Shown here: piece after piece, positions 44,823 to 53,502 of the stretch | How positions within the stretch are numbered: position 1 is the first letter of the stretch | How the letters are laid out: every line of letters starts with the position of its first letter | Origin: Patulibacter minatonensis DSM 18081 | Lineage (GTDB): Bacteria; Actinomycetota; Thermoleophilia; Solirubrobacterales; Solirubrobacteraceae | Assembly (NCBI RefSeq): GCF_000519325.1 | Contig: NZ_KI912613.1 | Coordinates: forward strand, 5,120,171-5,184,170 | Length of the DNA stretch: 64,000 bases | Direction: 5' to 3' | Program-made: the position numbers and the translations under genes | Notes under the pieces: generated by a model | Database searches by the model: none | What the model was told of the DNA's origin: nothing | The model's input: the letters and a program-made list of their open reading frames with translations, nothing else

Positions 44823-44879
44823 GTCGCCATCGTACGGCGACGTGCCCGGCCGACCGGGGTCCCGGGGACCCCGGTCCGC

Positions 44880-45167
44880 TCACTTCTTGCCGGTGGCGGT
44901 GATCGCGGACTTGACCTTCTCGACGACCGCCTGGGCGATGCCGCCGCCCTTGAGGCCGCCGGCCGCGACGACGACGCCGGCCATCACGGCGGCGATCAGC
45001 ATCGCGAGCGCGACGTACTCGACGGTGCCCTGGCCGCGCTCCTCGTCGCGGAGCCGGATCAGGCGGTGGTGGGCGCGGGCGGCGAGGCCGAGCGACGCGG
45101 CCGGGACGACGGCGAGGGACGCGGACGGGACGGCCGCGGGGGCCGGGGACTGCTGGATGCGGGACAC
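44880..45167 (-). CDS. Flp/TadE-like type IVb pilin-like protein
   Basis: 95 residues from a GTG at 45167 with GAGGAG about nine bases upstream. A basic/hydrophobic leader (to about residue 45) precedes RDEERGQGTVEYVALAMLIAAVMAGVVVAAGG, which resembles the prepilin site (Gly before a hydrophobic stretch with Glu at +5) of Flp-type pilins. The C-terminus is a short lysine-rich helix. The leader is longer than in standard Flp pilins. No tad assembly genes are nearby, so it is an orphan here. Confidence 0.72.
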   Translation of the reverse strand: MSRIQQSPAPAAVPSASLAVVPAASLGLAARAHHRLIRLRDEERGQGTVEYVALAMLIAAVMAGVVVAAGGLKGGGIAQAVVEKVKSAITATGKK

Positions 45168-45386
45168 GGGAAGTGCTCCTCTGGGTGGTGGATCGGATGC
45201 GTCTCCATCGTGCGACCGGACCCCGTGACCGCTCCAGCCCGCAACAGTGCCCATCCCGTGCCGGAACCGCGCCCGGTCTCCACCCTCGCCGGGGGTCCGT
45301 GGGAGACCCGGCGGACCGCGTCCACCGCGCCGTTACACTCGCACCGCGGTCCGGCGAGACGAGAACCCCCGAGGGCCGCAAGACCC

Positions 45387-46121
45387 ATGAGCGAGCTTCC
45401 CGACCGCACACCCGATCCCCGCGACCAGGACGGCCAGTCCGGCGAGGGGCCCGCGCAGCCGCCCACGGCGCTGCCGTCGTCCGAGCGCGAGCCCGAGGTC
45501 TCCTTCGGCTACGACGACGAGGAGCGCACGGCCGTCCACGAGACCGCCACGCCGCCCGCCGCGGACCCGGACATCACCGGCTTCACCCCCGCGCCCCGCG
45601 AGCGCACCGCCGTGCCCCCCGCCCCGGAGCAGCCGCCGATCCCGGACGTGGCACCCGCCGCCCAGGTCGCCGCGCAGGCCGTCCCCCGCAAGGTCAACGT
45701 GCGCAACCGGGGCCGCATGCGTCGGCGTCTCCGGTACCTGCGCCGGGTCCGCGAGCTCGGCTACCGCGACCTCGGGGGCCTCGTGTTCGAGCTCCGACGC
45801 GCCCGGGCCGACAACGAGGTCCTCGTCGGGGCGAAGGTCGACGCGCTGTGGTCGATCGACCAGGAGCTCCGCGCCCTCGAGCACGGGCTGCGGGACTTCC
45901 GCAACGTCGAGGAGCTCCACGAGCCCGGCGTCTCCGTCTGCCTCCGGTGCGGCGCGCTCCACGGCAGCGACGCGAACTTCTGCCCGCAGTGCGGGATCCG
46001 GGTCGACCAGCACACCGCGGCGCCCGGCCACGCCGAGCCCGCGACCGTGGTCACCGGTCCCGGCGACACGGGGTCGATCGCGGCGGGCCAGACGACCGGC
46101 ACCGGACGCCGGCCGCGATGA
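45387..46121 (+). CDS. Zinc-ribbon protein with an acidic disordered N-terminus
   Basis: 244 residues. Residues 1-95 are Pro/Glu/Ala-rich and probably disordered. A basic region (RNRGRMRRRLRYLRRVRELG) and an alpha-helical segment (about 120-180) follow, and then a C4 zinc ribbon (CLRCG and CPQCG). It overlaps the next gene by four bases (ATGA). A TACACT hexamer lies about 45 bases upstream. The basic stretch may bind RNA or DNA. Not a family I can name. Confidence 0.75.
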   Translation: MSELPDRTPDPRDQDGQSGEGPAQPPTALPSSEREPEVSFGYDDEERTAVHETATPPAADPDITGFTPAPRERTAVPPAPEQPPIPDVAPAAQVAAQAVPRKVNVRNRGRMRRRLRYLRRVRELGYRDLGGLVFELRRARADNEVLVGAKVDALWSIDQELRALEHGLRDFRNVEELHEPGVSVCLRCGALHGSDANFCPQCGIRVDQHTAAPGHAEPATVVTGPGDTGSIAAGQTTGTGRRPR

Positions 46122-46552
46122 CCAGCGTCCCCCCGGCGCCCGTCGTCTGCCCGCGCTGCGGGAACACCGTCGAGGCCGAGCAGTCGTGGTGCCTGAGCTG
46201 CGGCGCCCCGGCCCGGACGCGGATGCGGCCGACGCCGAACTGGAAGCTCCCGGTCGCGACGATCGCCGCCGTGGTCCTCGTCGTCGCCGGCGGCACCCTC
46301 GGCGCGTTCGTGGCGCTGACCACGACGGACGACGACGCGCCCGCCGCGACGACGACCGCACCGCCCGCGCAGGTCGCGCCGCAGCCCGACGTCGTCGCGC
46401 CGGCGCCGACCACCTCCGCGTCGCCGACCACGGCCGCCCCCGGCACCCCGCCCGCGCAGACCGCCACGCCGCCGGCCGGGACCGCCGCGCCCCCGGCGAC
46501 CACCGCGTCGCCCGCCGGCGGCGCCGGCACGACCCCCGCCGGACCGGGCTGA
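46118..46552 (+). CDS. Zinc-ribbon membrane protein with Pro/Thr/Ala-rich outer tail
   Basis: 144 residues. An N-terminal zinc ribbon (VCPRCGNTV and WCLSCGAPA) is followed by one membrane helix (VATIAAVVLVVAGGTLGAFVAL, about residues 46-67) and a 75-residue low-complexity Pro/Thr/Ala tail that would lie outside the cell. The start overlaps the previous zinc-ribbon gene, so the two probably act together. Function unknown. Confidence 0.75.
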   Translation: MTSVPPAPVVCPRCGNTVEAEQSWCLSCGAPARTRMRPTPNWKLPVATIAAVVLVVAGGTLGAFVALTTTDDDAPAATTTAPPAQVAPQPDVVAPAPTTSASPTTAAPGTPPAQTATPPAGTAAPPATTASPAGGAGTTPAGPG

Positions 46553-46592
46553 CCGGCCGCCGGGCCGTCGCCGGACGCCGAGACCCGCGCCG

Positions 46593-47615
46593 TCAGTCGC
46601 CCTGCAGGACCGGCCAGCGCGCCGCGAAGTGCTCGCGAGCCCGCAGCACGACCGGGTCGGCGGACGGCGCGGACGGCGCGGGACCCGGCGCCGCCGACCA
46701 CGTCTCGAGCGTCGCCGCGACGGACCGGGCGAGCGCGTCGACGTCGTAGCCGCCCTCCAGCACCATGCCGAGCGGCACGCCCAGCTCGTCGGCGAGCCGG
46801 TGCGCGGCCGCGGCGATCCGCGCGAAGCCCTCGTCGGTGACCTCGCAGCCCGCCAGCGGGTCGTCGGCGTGCGCGTCGTACCCGGCGGAGACGAGGACCA
46901 GCTGCGGCGCCCACGAACGCGCGATCGGCAGCACGACGTCCTCGGTGAGCCCGACCCACGTGTCGTCGCCCGTCCCGCCGGGGACCGGCAGGTTGACCGT
47001 CAGGCCCTCCCCCGCGCCGTGCCCGACCTCCGTCGGCCGGCCGGTGCCCGGGTACAGCGGGAACTCGTGGATCGACGCGAACAGCACGTCGCCGGCGCCG
47101 GCGAAGATCTCGGCGGTCCCGTTGCCGTGGTGGACGTCCCAGTCGAACACGAGCACCCGCTCGAGCCCGTGGACGCCCGTCGCGTGGCGCGCGGCGATCG
47201 CGACGGAGTTGAAGAGGCAGAAGCCCATCGGCTCGGCGGTCTCGCAGTGGTGACCCGGCGGGCGGTGCAGGGACACCGCGCGGGTCGCGCCGCCCGCCAG
47301 CAGGCGGTCGACCATCGCCACCGCGCCCCCCGCCGCGTGCAGCGCGGCCTCCCACGAGCCCGCGGAGACGATGGTGTCCGCGTCGATGCGCCCGCCGCCC
47401 GCCGCGGAGAGCGCGCGGATCCGCTCGACGTGCGGTCGAGGGTGGACCGCGAGGAGCTGCTCGACGGTCGCCTCGGGCGAGTCCTCCGGGGAGAAGCCGC
47501 ACCAGTCGCGGGCGGCGAGCTCGCGCTCGACGGCGACGATCCGTCCCGCGCGCTCCGGGTGCGAGCCCGTGTCGTGGCGGAGCGAGGACTCGTGACGGAA
47601 GAGGGGGCGGGCCAC
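46593..47615 (-). CDS. Histone-deacetylase-family (arginase/deacetylase fold) protein
   Basis: 340 residues from a GTG at 47615. Zinc-dependent deacetylase marks: PLFRHESSLRHDTGSHPERAGRI at the start, HRPPGHHCETAEPMGFCLFN (the His-His charge relay), DWDVHHGNGT (zinc Asp and His) and SAGYDAHADDPLAG (second zinc Asp). Bacterial members remove acetyl groups from acetoin-related factors, acetylpolyamines or proteins. The GTG is seven bases after a TACCGT hexamer; ATGs at 47636 and 47660 would overlap the divergent nadB start. The exact substrate is not known. Confidence 0.9.
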   Translation of the reverse strand: MARPLFRHESSLRHDTGSHPERAGRIVAVERELAARDWCGFSPEDSPEATVEQLLAVHPRPHVERIRALSAAGGGRIDADTIVSAGSWEAALHAAGGAVAMVDRLLAGGATRAVSLHRPPGHHCETAEPMGFCLFNSVAIAARHATGVHGLERVLVFDWDVHHGNGTAEIFAGAGDVLFASIHEFPLYPGTGRPTEVGHGAGEGLTVNLPVPGGTGDDTWVGLTEDVVLPIARSWAPQLVLVSAGYDAHADDPLAGCEVTDEGFARIAAAAHRLADELGVPLGMVLEGGYDVDALARSVAATLETWSAAPGPAPSAPSADPVVLRAREHFAARWPVLQGD

Positions 47616-47621
47616 GACGGA

Positions 47622-47628
47622 TACGGTA
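47622..47628. promoter_or_regulatory. Shared divergent -10 element of nadB and the deacetylase gene
   Basis: The seven bases TACGGTA contain TACGGT on the plus strand (7 nt before the nadB ATG) and TACCGT on the minus strand (7 nt before the deacetylase GTG). The start codons are only 19 bases apart, so both mRNAs would be leaderless and transcription from one side should hinder the other. Confidence 0.5.
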
Positions 47629-47634
47629 CCCGCC

Positions 47635-49095
47635 ATGTCCGCCGCCGCCGACGCGACCACCGACGTCCTGGTCGTGGGAGCCGGGGCGGCCGGGCTCTAC
47701 GCGGCGCTCTGCGCCGCGCGCGACGGGGCGCAGGTGGCCGTGGTGTCGGCGACGCCGCTGGCGGAGACCGCCTCCTACTGGGCCCAGGGCGGCGTCGCCG
47801 CGGCGCTCGCGGTCGACGACTCCCCCGCCGCGCACCTCGCCGACACGGAGCGCGCCGGCCGGGCGCTGGTGCGGCGCTCCGCCGCGGACGCGCTCTGCCG
47901 CGAGGCCCCCGACGCCGTGCACGACCTGGAGTCGCTCGGCGTGCGGTTCGACGCCGACCGCCACGGCCGGCGGGTGCTCGGGCTCGAGGGCGGCCACACG
48001 CACCGACGGGTCGTGCACGCCGGCGGCAGCGCGACGGGGCGCCGGCTCGTGCGCCAGCTCTCCGCGCGACTCGTCGCCCATCCCGCGGTGACCGTCTACG
48101 AGCACACGCGGGCGTCGGCGGTCTGGACGTCGGAGGGCCGGGCCGTCGGCGTGGTCCTGGACGACGCCCGCGCGATCGTCGCCCGGGCGACGATCCTGGC
48201 CTGCGGCGGGTCGGCGGCGCTCTGGAGCCGCACGACGAACCCTCCCGGCTCGGTCGGCGTCGGCGCCCAGCTGGCGTTCGCCGCCGGCGCCGAGCTGGCG
48301 GATCTCGAGTTCGTGCAGTTCCACCCGACGGCGGTGGCGGGGATCCCGGGGCGCGAGGGCTTCCTCGTGACGGAGGCGATCCGCGGCGAGGGCGCCACGC
48401 TCCTCGACGGTTCCGGGGAGCGGTTCGTCGAGGAGCTCGCACCCCGGGACGAGGTCGCGCAGGCCGTCTGGCGCACCATGCTCGCCGAGGGCAGCCGCTC
48501 GGTGATGCTCGACATGCGCCGGGTGGACCCCGGGGCCTTCCCGAACGTCGTCGGGGCGCTTCGGGAGTCCGGACTGGACCCCGTGACGGAGCTCGTCCCC
48601 GTCTCGCCGGCGTGCCACTACACGATGGGCGGCGTCGCCTGCGACCTCGACGGCCGCACGCGGGTGCCGGGCCTCCACGTGATCGGCGAGACCGCCTGCA
48701 CCGGTCTCCACGGTGCCAACCGGCTGGCCTCCAACTCGCTCGCGGAGTGCATCGTCTACGGCGGCAGGTCCGCGCGTGCGGCCCTCGACGCCCCCGCGCT
48801 CCCGGACGCGTTCGACGCGCCGCCCGCGGGGCCCGCCGTCCACGCCCCGTCCCGGGAGACGCGGGAGGCCCTGTGGCGCCACGCGGGGATCGAGCGCGAC
48901 GCGGACGGGCTCCGCACGCTGCTCGACGACCCGCATCCCCTCGCGCGGGCCATCGGCGCGGCCGCCCTGGCGCGCGAGGAGAGCCGCGGCGCGCACCGCC
49001 GGTTGGACCACCCGGCCCAGGACCCCGCGCTCGACCTCGTCCACACAGTGGTCGAACCGACCGGCGACGCGACGCGTCGCGAGCGCTGGGACTGA
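47635..49095 (+). CDS. nadB: L-aspartate oxidase
   Basis: 486 residues. The flavoenzyme oxidises L-aspartate to iminoaspartate, the first step of NAD synthesis. FAD-binding VVGAGAAGLYAAL, SYWAQGGVAAAL, the active-site FVQFHPTA and RGEGA, and GLHGANRLASNSLAEC are present, as in the succinate-dehydrogenase flavoprotein family but with the NadB pattern CHYTMGGV. The C-terminal helical part is shorter than in E. coli. nadA and nadC are not next to it. The promoter is shared with the divergent deacetylase gene. Confidence 0.95.
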   Translation: MSAAADATTDVLVVGAGAAGLYAALCAARDGAQVAVVSATPLAETASYWAQGGVAAALAVDDSPAAHLADTERAGRALVRRSAADALCREAPDAVHDLESLGVRFDADRHGRRVLGLEGGHTHRRVVHAGGSATGRRLVRQLSARLVAHPAVTVYEHTRASAVWTSEGRAVGVVLDDARAIVARATILACGGSAALWSRTTNPPGSVGVGAQLAFAAGAELADLEFVQFHPTAVAGIPGREGFLVTEAIRGEGATLLDGSGERFVEELAPRDEVAQAVWRTMLAEGSRSVMLDMRRVDPGAFPNVVGALRESGLDPVTELVPVSPACHYTMGGVACDLDGRTRVPGLHVIGETACTGLHGANRLASNSLAECIVYGGRSARAALDAPALPDAFDAPPAGPAVHAPSRETREALWRHAGIERDADGLRTLLDDPHPLARAIGAAALAREESRGAHRRLDHPAQDPALDLVHTVVEPTGDATRRERWD

Positions 49096-49149
49096 CCGGG
49101 GTCCATCGGTCCCGGGCCGCCGCCGAGCCTCGCCGGACCGGGGCCGCGT

Positions 49150-49163
49150 CGGTCGAACGACCG
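49150..49163. repeat. CGGTCG-AA-CGACCG palindrome after nadB
   Basis: A perfect 6+2+6 inverted repeat 55 bases after the nadB stop and just before the AT-rich block. It could be part of a terminator or an operator. Confidence 0.3.
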
Positions 49164-49170
49164 TCCGGCG

Positions 49171-49306
49171 TTAAACCGCAGATAACGGCCGAATCAATAA
49201 ATTCGCCTTTATCAGTTGCGGCGACCCGAAGCGCCGTTTCTTCATCGAAACCCAACATTCGGGGTGTTTCAAGGTGTGGACGGTCCCGACCCACCGTCCC
49301 TCTCCC
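49171..49306 (+). promoter_or_regulatory. AT-rich leader/promoter region
   Basis: From 49171 to about 49270 the base composition drops far below the surroundings, with GTTAAACC, CAATAAATTC, CTTTATCAG and GTTTCTTCATCG. Short inverted repeats occur: GAAT-CAATAA-ATTC (49191-49204), and GAAAC...GTTTC around ACATTCGG (about 49237-49270). It precedes the 149-residue zinc-motif gene. It may hold a promoter for an alternative sigma factor; no consensus fits well enough to name one. Confidence 0.45.
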
Positions 49307-49756
49307 ATGTACCACCTCTCCAGGACCCTCTTCCGCGACGTCACCCGCAACCTGCCCGGCGGCGGCTCCCGCACGACCCAGGAGCGTGTGCTCCGGGCCT
49401 GCGAGACCACGATCGAGCGGCTCGTGACCGATCCGCACTACTTCGCGCACCCGGCGAAGAGCCTGTTCAACGAGATCAGGTTCCTCTTCCCGATGGCCGC
49501 CCAGGCCCAGGTGTGGCGCACCGTCGACCTCTACGTCGGCACGGTCGCCGAGGAGCTCCGGCGGCGGCCGGACCTCGGGCACGACCTGACCGGCACGAAG
49601 CCGACGTGCCAGGCGACGACGCGGCGCGGCCAGCCGTGCCAGCGCGACCCGCTGCACGGGTCCCGCTACTGCCCGTCGCACCAGCACCTCAGCGAGACCG
49701 AGGAGCCGATGGAGGAGTTCCGGGAGCGCGGGCCACTCGAGGCCGTCGCGGCCTGA
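49307..49756 (+). CDS. Protein with a compact Cys/His zinc motif
   Basis: 149 residues from the ATG at 49307 (start at 49274 possible). The first 95 residues form a helical domain (TLFRDVTRNLPGGGSRTTQERVLRACETTIERL and later QVWRTVDLYVGTVAEELRRR). The end carries CQATTRRGQPCQRDP plus RYCPSHQ, a Cys-Cys-Cys-His pattern like that of small DUF5763-type zinc motifs. It is preceded by the AT-rich block and followed 38 bases later by the fused hydantoinase gene, which has its own promoter-like hexamer. Function unknown. Confidence 0.78.
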   Translation: MYHLSRTLFRDVTRNLPGGGSRTTQERVLRACETTIERLVTDPHYFAHPAKSLFNEIRFLFPMAAQAQVWRTVDLYVGTVAEELRRRPDLGHDLTGTKPTCQATTRRGQPCQRDPLHGSRYCPSHQHLSETEEPMEEFRERGPLEAVAA

Positions 49757-49794
49757 CCGCGGCCACCCGCGGCCACGCGGGTAGCCTCGGGCGG

Positions 49795-52700
49795 ATGCTC
49801 CTGGGGGTCGACGTCGGCGGAACGTTCACGGATGCGGCCCTCGTGGCCGGAGGTCGCGTCCACACCGCCAAGACCCCGACGACCCCGGACGACCAGTCCC
49901 GCGGTGTGCTCGCCGCGATCGAGGCCGTCCTCGCTGACGCGGACGCCGACCCGTCGGAGGTCGAGGGTCTGCGCCACGGCATGACGGTCGCCACCAACGC
50001 GCTCCTGGAGGGGCGGGTGGCCACGACCGTCCTCTGTGCGACCGAGGGGTTCGTCGACGTCGTCGAGCTCGGGCGCCAGGACCGGCCGCACCTGTACGAC
50101 CTGGCACGGGCGCGGGTCGCACCGCTGGTCCCCGCGGAGCGCCGGGTCGCCGTCCCCGAGCGCTGTGGCCCCGACGGCGCCGAGCGGCCCCTCACGGCGC
50201 AGGACGCCCGTCGCGTGGCCGGTGAGGTCGCCGCGATGGAGCCCGAGGCGGTGGCGGTCGTCCTCCTGCACGCCGACCGCCACCGGGAGCACGAGCGGCT
50301 GCTCGGCCGCGCCCTGCGCGACGCCCTGGGGGACGACGTCCACGTGTCGCTCTCGCACGAGGCGGTCGGGACGTTCCGCGAGTACGAGCGCGCCGCCACG
50401 ACCGAGGTCGACGCCGCCGTGTCGCCCCTCGTCGGGCGCTACCTCCGCCGGCTCGCGGAACGCTGCACGAGCGCCGGCCTGCCCCGCCCCCGGATCCTCC
50501 AGTCGTCGGGCGGCGTCTGCGACCTCGAGGACGCCGCGGCGCGCGGTGCCACGACGGTGCTCTCCGGCCCGGCCGGGGGCGCCGCCGCGGCGGCGATCGT
50601 CTCCCGCACGACCGGCGAGCCGGACCTCCTCTGCTTCGACATGGGCGGCACCTCCTGCGACGTGCTCGTCGTGTCCGGCGGCCGGGTCCGCGAGACCGGC
50701 GGCGGCGCGATCGCCGGACGCCCGATCGCGCTGCCGACCGTGGACATCCACACCGTCGGGGCGGGCGGGGGATCGATCGCCTGGGCCGACGCCGGGGGCG
50801 CCCTGCGCGTCGGTCCCCGCTCGGCGGGCGCCGTGCCGGGCCCGGCGGCCTACGGCGGCGGGGGCACCGAGCCGACCGTCACCGACGCCCACGTGGTGCT
50901 CGGCACCCTCGATCCCGCCGAGCCGCTGGCGGGCGACGTGACGCTCGACGTCGACGCCGCCCGCGACGCCGTCGGCGGGCTCGCCGAGCGGACCGGGCTG
51001 TCCCTCGACGCCTGTGCCCGGGGGATCCTGCGCGTCGCGGACGCCGAGATGGCTCGCGCCCTGCGGGTGATGACCGTGGAGCGCGGCGTCGACCCGCGGG
51101 GCTTCGCGCTCCTGGCCTACGGCGGCGCGGGCGGGCTGCACGCCGCGGGCCTCGCGGCCCGCCTGGGGATCGGCCGCGTGCTCGTCCCGCGGGCGGGGGG
51201 CGTGCTCTCGGCGCTCGGCCTCGCCGCGGCCGAGGACCGCGCGGACGCCGCCCGGACGGTCCTGCTCCGCGGCGACGCGATCACCGCCGAGGTGCTGGCG
51301 GGCGACGACGCGACCGACGGCTCCGGCTCGGAGGAGCGCGTCGAGCGGGCCTACGACGTCCGGTACGCCGGTCAGGCGTTCGAACTGACCGTCCGGGACG
51401 TCGCGCCGGACCCGGCGGCCCTGCGCACCGCCTTCGACGCCGCGCACCTCGAGCGCTACGGCTTCGCCAACGAGGACGCCGAGCTCGAGCTCGTGACGGT
51501 CCGCGAGACGCGCCGGACCCCGGCGCCGGACGTCGCCCTCGGCGAGGACGCGGACGACGGGGACGGCGGGCGGACCGGCGGACCGGGCGTCGTCCGCCTC
51601 GCGGGCGCCACCGTCGTCGTCCCCCGCGGCTGGACGTCGTGGACCGACGAGCACGGCACGCTCCACGTCGAGGCGGACGACGACGTCCCCGCGCCCGCCC
51701 CGTGGGAGGCCGACGGCTCGGCGGAGCAGGACGGCGGCCCCCGGGACGGCGACGGCGACCCCGCCGCCCTCGACGCCGTCGACCTCCAGGTCCTCGTCGG
51801 TGGCCTGCGTGCCGCGTGCGACGAGATGGGCGCCGTCCTCGTCCGCAGCGCGCACTCCCCGAACATCACAGAGCGCCGCGACTGCTCGACGGCGCTGTTC
51901 GGGGCAAGCGGCGAGATGATCGCGCAGGCCGAGCACATCCCCGTCCACCTGGGCGCGATGCCGGCGTCGGTCGCCGCCGTCCGGGACGAGGACCACGAGC
52001 CGGGCGTCTCGTGGATCCTCAACGACCCGTACGCGGGCGGGTCGCACCTGCCGGACATCACCGTCGTGACCCCGGTGTTCGTGAAGGGGGACGGTCGGGC
52101 GCCGCACCTGATCGGCTTCTCCGCCGCCCGCGCCCACCACGCGGACGTCGGGGGCCGCACCCCGGGCTCGATGCCCGCCGACTCCACGACGCTGGACGAG
52201 GAGGGCGTCGTGATCGCCCCCCGCCCGCTCACCCCCGGGCTGGTGGACGAGCTGGCCGCGCAGATGCGGCACCCGGAGCAGCGCCGGGCAGACCTCCGGG
52301 CGCAGGTGGCGGCCTGCGAGGCCGGTGCGGCACGGCTCGCCGACCTCGCGGCGGCCCGCGGCGCCGACGCCCTCCAGTCCGCGCTCGAGGAGGTCCTCGC
52401 GTACGGGGAGCGCCGGATGGTCGCCGCGATCGGGTCGCTCCCCCGCGGGGAGCACCGGTTCGAGGACCTGCTCGAGGGCCGCGACGGGCCGATCCCGCTC
52501 CGGGCCGTCGTGGAGGTCCAGGACGACGCCGTCGTCGTCGACCTCCGGGACGCCCCCGACCAGGGCGCCCACAACCTCAACTGCCCGCGCGCCGTCACGG
52601 AGTCGGCGTGCCTCTTCGCGGTGCGCGCGGCGGTCGCGGACGCCGAGCTGCCCACCGACGATGGCACCAGGCGACGGATCCGGGTGCTGACGCGGCCCGG

Positions 52701-53343
52701 CTCGATCCTCGACGCGCGGCCCCGTGAGGACGGGACCCGTCCGGCGGTCGTCGCGGGCAACGTCGAGACGAGCTCGCGGGTCGCCGATCTCGTCCTCGGG
52801 GCGCTCGGGCGGGCGCTCGGCCAGGGCACGATGAACAACGTCACGCTCGGCGACGAGGGCCGGACGATGTACGAGACGATCGCCGGCGGCCAGGGCGCCC
52901 TGCCGGACGCCGACGGTCCGACGGCGGTCCACGTCGCGATGTCGAACACCCGGAACACGCCGGTCGAGGCCCTGGAGATCGCCTTCCCGGTGCGCCTGGA
53001 CCGCTACGCCGTGCGCCGGGGCAGCGGCGGCGACGGCACGTTCCGTGGCGGCGACGGCGTCGTCCGCGCGATCCGGGCGCTCGAGCCGTTGGAGTTCCAG
53101 GTCCTCGGCGAGCGTCGGACCGTCGGCGCCCGCGGAGCCGCGGGCGGCCTCGACGGCATGCCCGGCGTCCACTCGCTGGACGGGGACGTCCTCCCGCCGA
53201 AGGCCGGCGGCCGCATGAAGGCCGGTCAGGTGCTGCTGATCGAGACCCCCGGAGGCGGCGGATACGGACCTCCGCCGGGGTCGCCGGACCCCGGTGCCGA
53301 CGCGTCCTCCGACGTTCCCGGCCGACCGCGGGGCGGCTCCTAG
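49795..53343 (+). CDS. Fused hydantoinase/5-oxoprolinase (HyuA-HyuB in one chain)
   Basis: 1182 residues. Residues 1-640 are HyuA-like: ATPase motif GVDVGGTFTDAAL, LSGPAGGAAAAA, FDMGGTSCDV, and GAGGGSIAW. Residues about 670-1170 are HyuB-like (LQVLVGGLRAACDEMG, HSPNITERRDCSTALF, NDPYAGGSHLPDITV, HHADVGGRTPGSMPADS, NLNCP). An acidic linker (about 640-668) joins them. This fused order is that of eukaryotic-type ATP-dependent 5-oxoprolinase; bacterial genes are more often separate. It hydrolyses a cyclic amide (5-oxoproline or a hydantoin) with ATP. A TAGCCT hexamer is seven bases before the ATG. Confidence 0.93.
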   Translation: MLLGVDVGGTFTDAALVAGGRVHTAKTPTTPDDQSRGVLAAIEAVLADADADPSEVEGLRHGMTVATNALLEGRVATTVLCATEGFVDVVELGRQDRPHLYDLARARVAPLVPAERRVAVPERCGPDGAERPLTAQDARRVAGEVAAMEPEAVAVVLLHADRHREHERLLGRALRDALGDDVHVSLSHEAVGTFREYERAATTEVDAAVSPLVGRYLRRLAERCTSAGLPRPRILQSSGGVCDLEDAAARGATTVLSGPAGGAAAAAIVSRTTGEPDLLCFDMGGTSCDVLVVSGGRVRETGGGAIAGRPIALPTVDIHTVGAGGGSIAWADAGGALRVGPRSAGAVPGPAAYGGGGTEPTVTDAHVVLGTLDPAEPLAGDVTLDVDAARDAVGGLAERTGLSLDACARGILRVADAEMARALRVMTVERGVDPRGFALLAYGGAGGLHAAGLAARLGIGRVLVPRAGGVLSALGLAAAEDRADAARTVLLRGDAITAEVLAGDDATDGSGSEERVERAYDVRYAGQAFELTVRDVAPDPAALRTAFDAAHLERYGFANEDAELELVTVRETRRTPAPDVALGEDADDGDGGRTGGPGVVRLAGATVVVPRGWTSWTDEHGTLHVEADDDVPAPAPWEADGSAEQDGGPRDGDGDPAALDAVDLQVLVGGLRAACDEMGAVLVRSAHSPNITERRDCSTALFGASGEMIAQAEHIPVHLGAMPASVAAVRDEDHEPGVSWILNDPYAGGSHLPDITVVTPVFVKGDGRAPHLIGFSAARAHHADVGGRTPGSMPADSTTLDEEGVVIAPRPLTPGLVDELAAQMRHPEQRRADLRAQVAACEAGAARLADLAAARGADALQSALEEVLAYGERRMVAAIGSLPRGEHRFEDLLEGRDGPIPLRAVVEVQDDAVVVDLRDAPDQGAHNLNCPRAVTESACLFAVRAAVADAELPTDDGTRRRIRVLTRPGSILDARPREDGTRPAVVAGNVETSSRVADLVLGALGRALGQGTMNNVTLGDEGRTMYETIAGGQGALPDADGPTAVHVAMSNTRNTPVEALEIAFPVRLDRYAVRRGSGGDGTFRGGDGVVRAIRALEPLEFQVLGERRTVGARGAAGGLDGMPGVHSLDGDVLPPKAGGRMKAGQVLLIETPGGGGYGPPPGSPDPGADASSDVPGRPRGGS

Positions 53344-53357
53344 CAGGATTGCTCGAG

Positions 53358-53379
53358 ATCCGTGCGCTGCCGCACGGAT
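53358..53379 (+). terminator. Hairpin terminator after the hydantoinase gene
   Basis: ATCCGTGCG/CGCACGGAT with loop CTGC, 15 bases after the TAG stop. Perfect 9-bp stem; a short T-rich stretch (GGTTTTTG) follows about 15 bases later. Confidence 0.6.
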
Positions 53380-53399
53380 TTGGTCGAATCGCTTGGTTT

Positions 53400-53417
53400 T
53401 TGCAGCGGTGTCTGCAA
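53400..53417. promoter_or_regulatory. TTGCAG-CGGTGT-CTGCAA inverted repeat
   Basis: A perfect 6+6+6 repeat in the AT-richer 159-base gap between the hydantoinase hairpin and the DUF1802 gene. Its location, about 85 bases before the start codon, suits an operator. Confidence 0.35.
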
Positions 53418-53502
53418 CGATGGCTTCTCCGGCCTGGAGCGATCTCCGCATGTTGTTGCGGCTGCGCCCAGGTTCGTTTCATCTCCAACAGTTGGTTCCG
53501 CC

